A stretch of DNA of 7,156 nucleotides from Betaproteobacteria bacterium (lineage in GTDB: Bacteria > Pseudomonadota > Gammaproteobacteria > Burkholderiales > Burkholderiaceae_C): contig RFNL01000313.1 in assembly GCA_009927195.1 (NCBI GenBank), positions 1 through 7,156 on the forward strand. The letters run 5' to 3'. The position numbers and the translations under genes are program-made. The notes below the pieces were generated by a model. It did no database searches. It saw only the letters and a list, made by a program, of their open reading frames with translations, and was not told the origin of the DNA. Each line of letters begins with the position of its first letter. Position 1 is the first letter of the stretch. Positions 5,751 through 7,156 of the stretch are shown in pieces.

Positions 5751-6434
5751 TCAAAACGGCCAAAAACGGTGCAAGGCGCTGGTGCCCCAACCGGCCTTGG
5801 CAGCGTTGGCGACATCGCCATTGCCACGGTATGCGATTTGGGCGTTGGCCAGGCGCAGCGATTGCACGGTGCTATTGGGACCCACATCTTGCGGGCGGAT
5901 GATGCCCGAGACTTGAATCACCTCGGTGCCTTCGGCCAAACCGAGTTTCTTCTCCCCGCGCACCATCAAATTGCCATTGGCCAACACCTCCACCACGGTC
6001 ACAGCCACCGAGCCCACCAAGCTGGCTTTTTGATCGGCCACACCCTTGCCTTTGCTGGTGATGTTGGATGAACTCAGGTCAATGCCTTGTAAAAAAGGAC
6101 TGACCTTGCCCACCTCGGTGCTCAAACCGCTGGGCAATCCGGCGTTTTTGGACTCACGGCTGAGGTCACTGTTGGAGGTGCGCGCCGCTTGAGTGGATTC
6201 GTTGAGAATGACGGTGATGATGTCGCCCACCTGAAAATTGCGCCCACGACCAAACCAGGCATCGCTTTGGCGGTTGCCGTAAATGCCGCCCGTGGGTACG
6301 CGGTTGACATCTGTGGCCAGCGGATAAACCGGCGCAAAGTCGGGCGAATGGGTCAGGGTTTTTTGGGTCAGATCGTCGCTGGCACAACCAGTCATCAGCA
6401 CCGTGATGCAAATCAGCAGAATGAAATATTTCAT
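5751..6434 (-). CDS. flgH: FlgH, flagellar L-ring lipoprotein
   Basis: FlgH is the outer-membrane lipoprotein that forms the L ring, a bushing around the distal rod. The 227-residue product is close to the E. coli length of 232. It begins MKYFILLICITVLMTGC, a short lipoprotein signal with the probable lipidated cysteine at residue 17. The -3 position is Met (M-T-G-C) instead of the usual Leu. Family motifs follow: IYGNRQSDAWFGRGRNFQVGD, ITVILNEST, ANGNLMVRGEKKL and the late IIRPQDVGPNSTV. The protein ends in aromatic residues (HRFWPF), and a terminal Phe is common in outer-membrane proteins. The start was chosen because it sits immediately before the signal peptide and 9 bases after the flgG stop. 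The ribosome site is weak. flgI starts 25 bases downstream. Confidence 0.97.
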   Translation of the reverse strand: MKYFILLICITVLMTGCASDDLTQKTLTHSPDFAPVYPLATDVNRVPTGGIYGNRQSDAWFGRGRNFQVGDIITVILNESTQAARTSNSDLSRESKNAGLPSGLSTEVGKVSPFLQGIDLSSSNITSKGKGVADQKASLVGSVAVTVVEVLANGNLMVRGEKKLGLAEGTEVIQVSGIIRPQDVGPNSTVQSLRLANAQIAYRGNGDVANAAKAGWGTSALHRFWPF

Positions 6435-6443
6435 GATCCGCGC

Positions 6444-7156
6444 TCACAGGTGTTGGTTGATGAACTGCAGCATGCCGTCGACCGCAGCAATGGACTTGGA
6501 ATTGATTTCATAAGCCCGCTGGGTTTCGATCATGTTGACCATTTCTTCGACCACGTTGACGTTGGAGGCCTCCAGTGATCCTTGGTTGAGAATGCCCGCG
6601 CCGTTGACGCCGGGTTGCAGCAATTGAGGCTGTCCGCTGGCGGCGGTATTGGCCAGCAAGTTGCTGCCCAACGGTTTAAGACCCGAGGGATTGACAAAGC
6701 GGGCAATTTGGATCTGCCCGATGACCTGCTGACCGCCACCGGCCACCAGTTCAACCGAGACCGAGCCATCGCGGCCAATGGTCAGGCTGGAGGCATTGTT
6801 GGGAATGGTGATCACCGGCTGCAAGGCAAAACCATCCGAGGTGACCAACTGGCCCGTGGAGGAAAGTTTGAATGAACCATCACGGCTGTAGGCGGTGGTG
6901 CCGTCTTGCTGCTGAATTTGAAAGTAGCCGTCGCCCAAAATGGCCACATCCAATGGGTTTTGGCTGTTGATCAAGTTACCTTGGGCATGCAGCTTTTCGG
7001 TCGCATTGATCTTCACACCGGTGCCCAACATCAAGCCGGTGGCCGATTGGGTGATGGCGGTGGTTTGCCCACCCGCTTGGCGTATGTTTTGGTACAACAA
7101 GTCCTCGAACACGGCACGGTCGCGCTTGAAACCCGTGGTGTTCACGTTGGCCAAGT
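6444..7156 (-). CDS. flgG: FlgG, flagellar distal rod protein (N-terminus beyond window edge)
   Basis: FlgG builds the distal rod, the drive shaft that crosses the periplasm from the proximal rod to the hook. The visible 237 codons align by eye with E. coli FlgG from its residue 26 or so. They begin with LANVNTTGFKR, the end of the N-terminal rod signature, followed by AVFEDLLYQNIRQ and TGVKINATEKLHAQGN. The protein closes with the conserved C-terminal helix SNVNVVEEMVNMIETQRAYE and INSKSIAAVDGMLQ. About 25 N-terminal residues, including the true start, lie outside the window. The TTG at 7154 is an internal leucine codon, not a start. The stop (TGA, 6444-6446) is 9 bases before flgH, so the two are surely co-transcribed. 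No frameshift or internal stop is visible. Identification is near certain. Confidence 0.97.
   Translation of the reverse strand, partial: LANVNTTGFKRDRAVFEDLLYQNIRQAGGQTTAITQSATGLMLGTGVKINATEKLHAQGNLINSQNPLDVAILGDGYFQIQQQDGTTAYSRDGSFKLSSTGQLVTSDGFALQPVITIPNNASSLTIGRDGSVSVELVAGGGQQVIGQIQIARFVNPSGLKPLGSNLLANTAASGQPQLLQPGVNGAGILNQGSLEASNVNVVEEMVNMIETQRAYEINSKSIAAVDGMLQFINQHL

Noticed and set aside
5514..6071. Plus-strand open frame of 185 codons spanning the flgI-flgH junction
   Set aside because: It is antisense to two confidently identified genes and has no family resemblance.

Overview
The window is the downstream part of a flagellar rod, ring and hook-filament junction operon. All genes lie on the minus strand, in the order flgG (right edge), flgH, flgI, flgJ, flgK, flgL (left edge). 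This is the order of the classical proteobacterial flgBCDEFGHIJKL operon. The genes are packed tightly: gaps are 9 to 25 bases, and flgJ and flgK overlap by 8 bases. flgG and flgL run off the two edges. The long open frames on the plus strand are antisense shadows of these genes.

The organism is a Gram-negative bacterium, because it encodes both a P ring (FlgI, with a Sec signal peptide) and an L ring (FlgH, with a lipoprotein signal). The protein sequences and moderately GC-rich codon use suggest a betaproteobacterium of the Burkholderiales, perhaps a freshwater Comamonadaceae relative. That placement is from recognition only and was not tested by a search.

How the genes work together: FlgG forms the distal rod. 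FlgJ caps or chaperones the growing rod. FlgI and FlgH form the P and L ring bushings through which the rod turns. FlgK and FlgL are the two junction proteins that join hook to filament.

Two things differ from the textbook operon. First, flgJ encodes only the rod-binding domain. The peptidoglycan-hydrolase domain usual in beta- and gammaproteobacterial FlgJ is absent and is replaced by a short proline-rich repeat tail. Second, flgK is unusually long (about 1068 residues once repaired, against 547 in E. coli) and is broken by three one-base frameshifts, each at a short homopolymer. Apart from these three points its reading is clean. They are most easily explained as sequencing or assembly errors, though a recent loss of function cannot be excluded. 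I see no RNA gene, mobile element, CRISPR array, terminator or convincing promoter, and no undescribed system beyond these variants.
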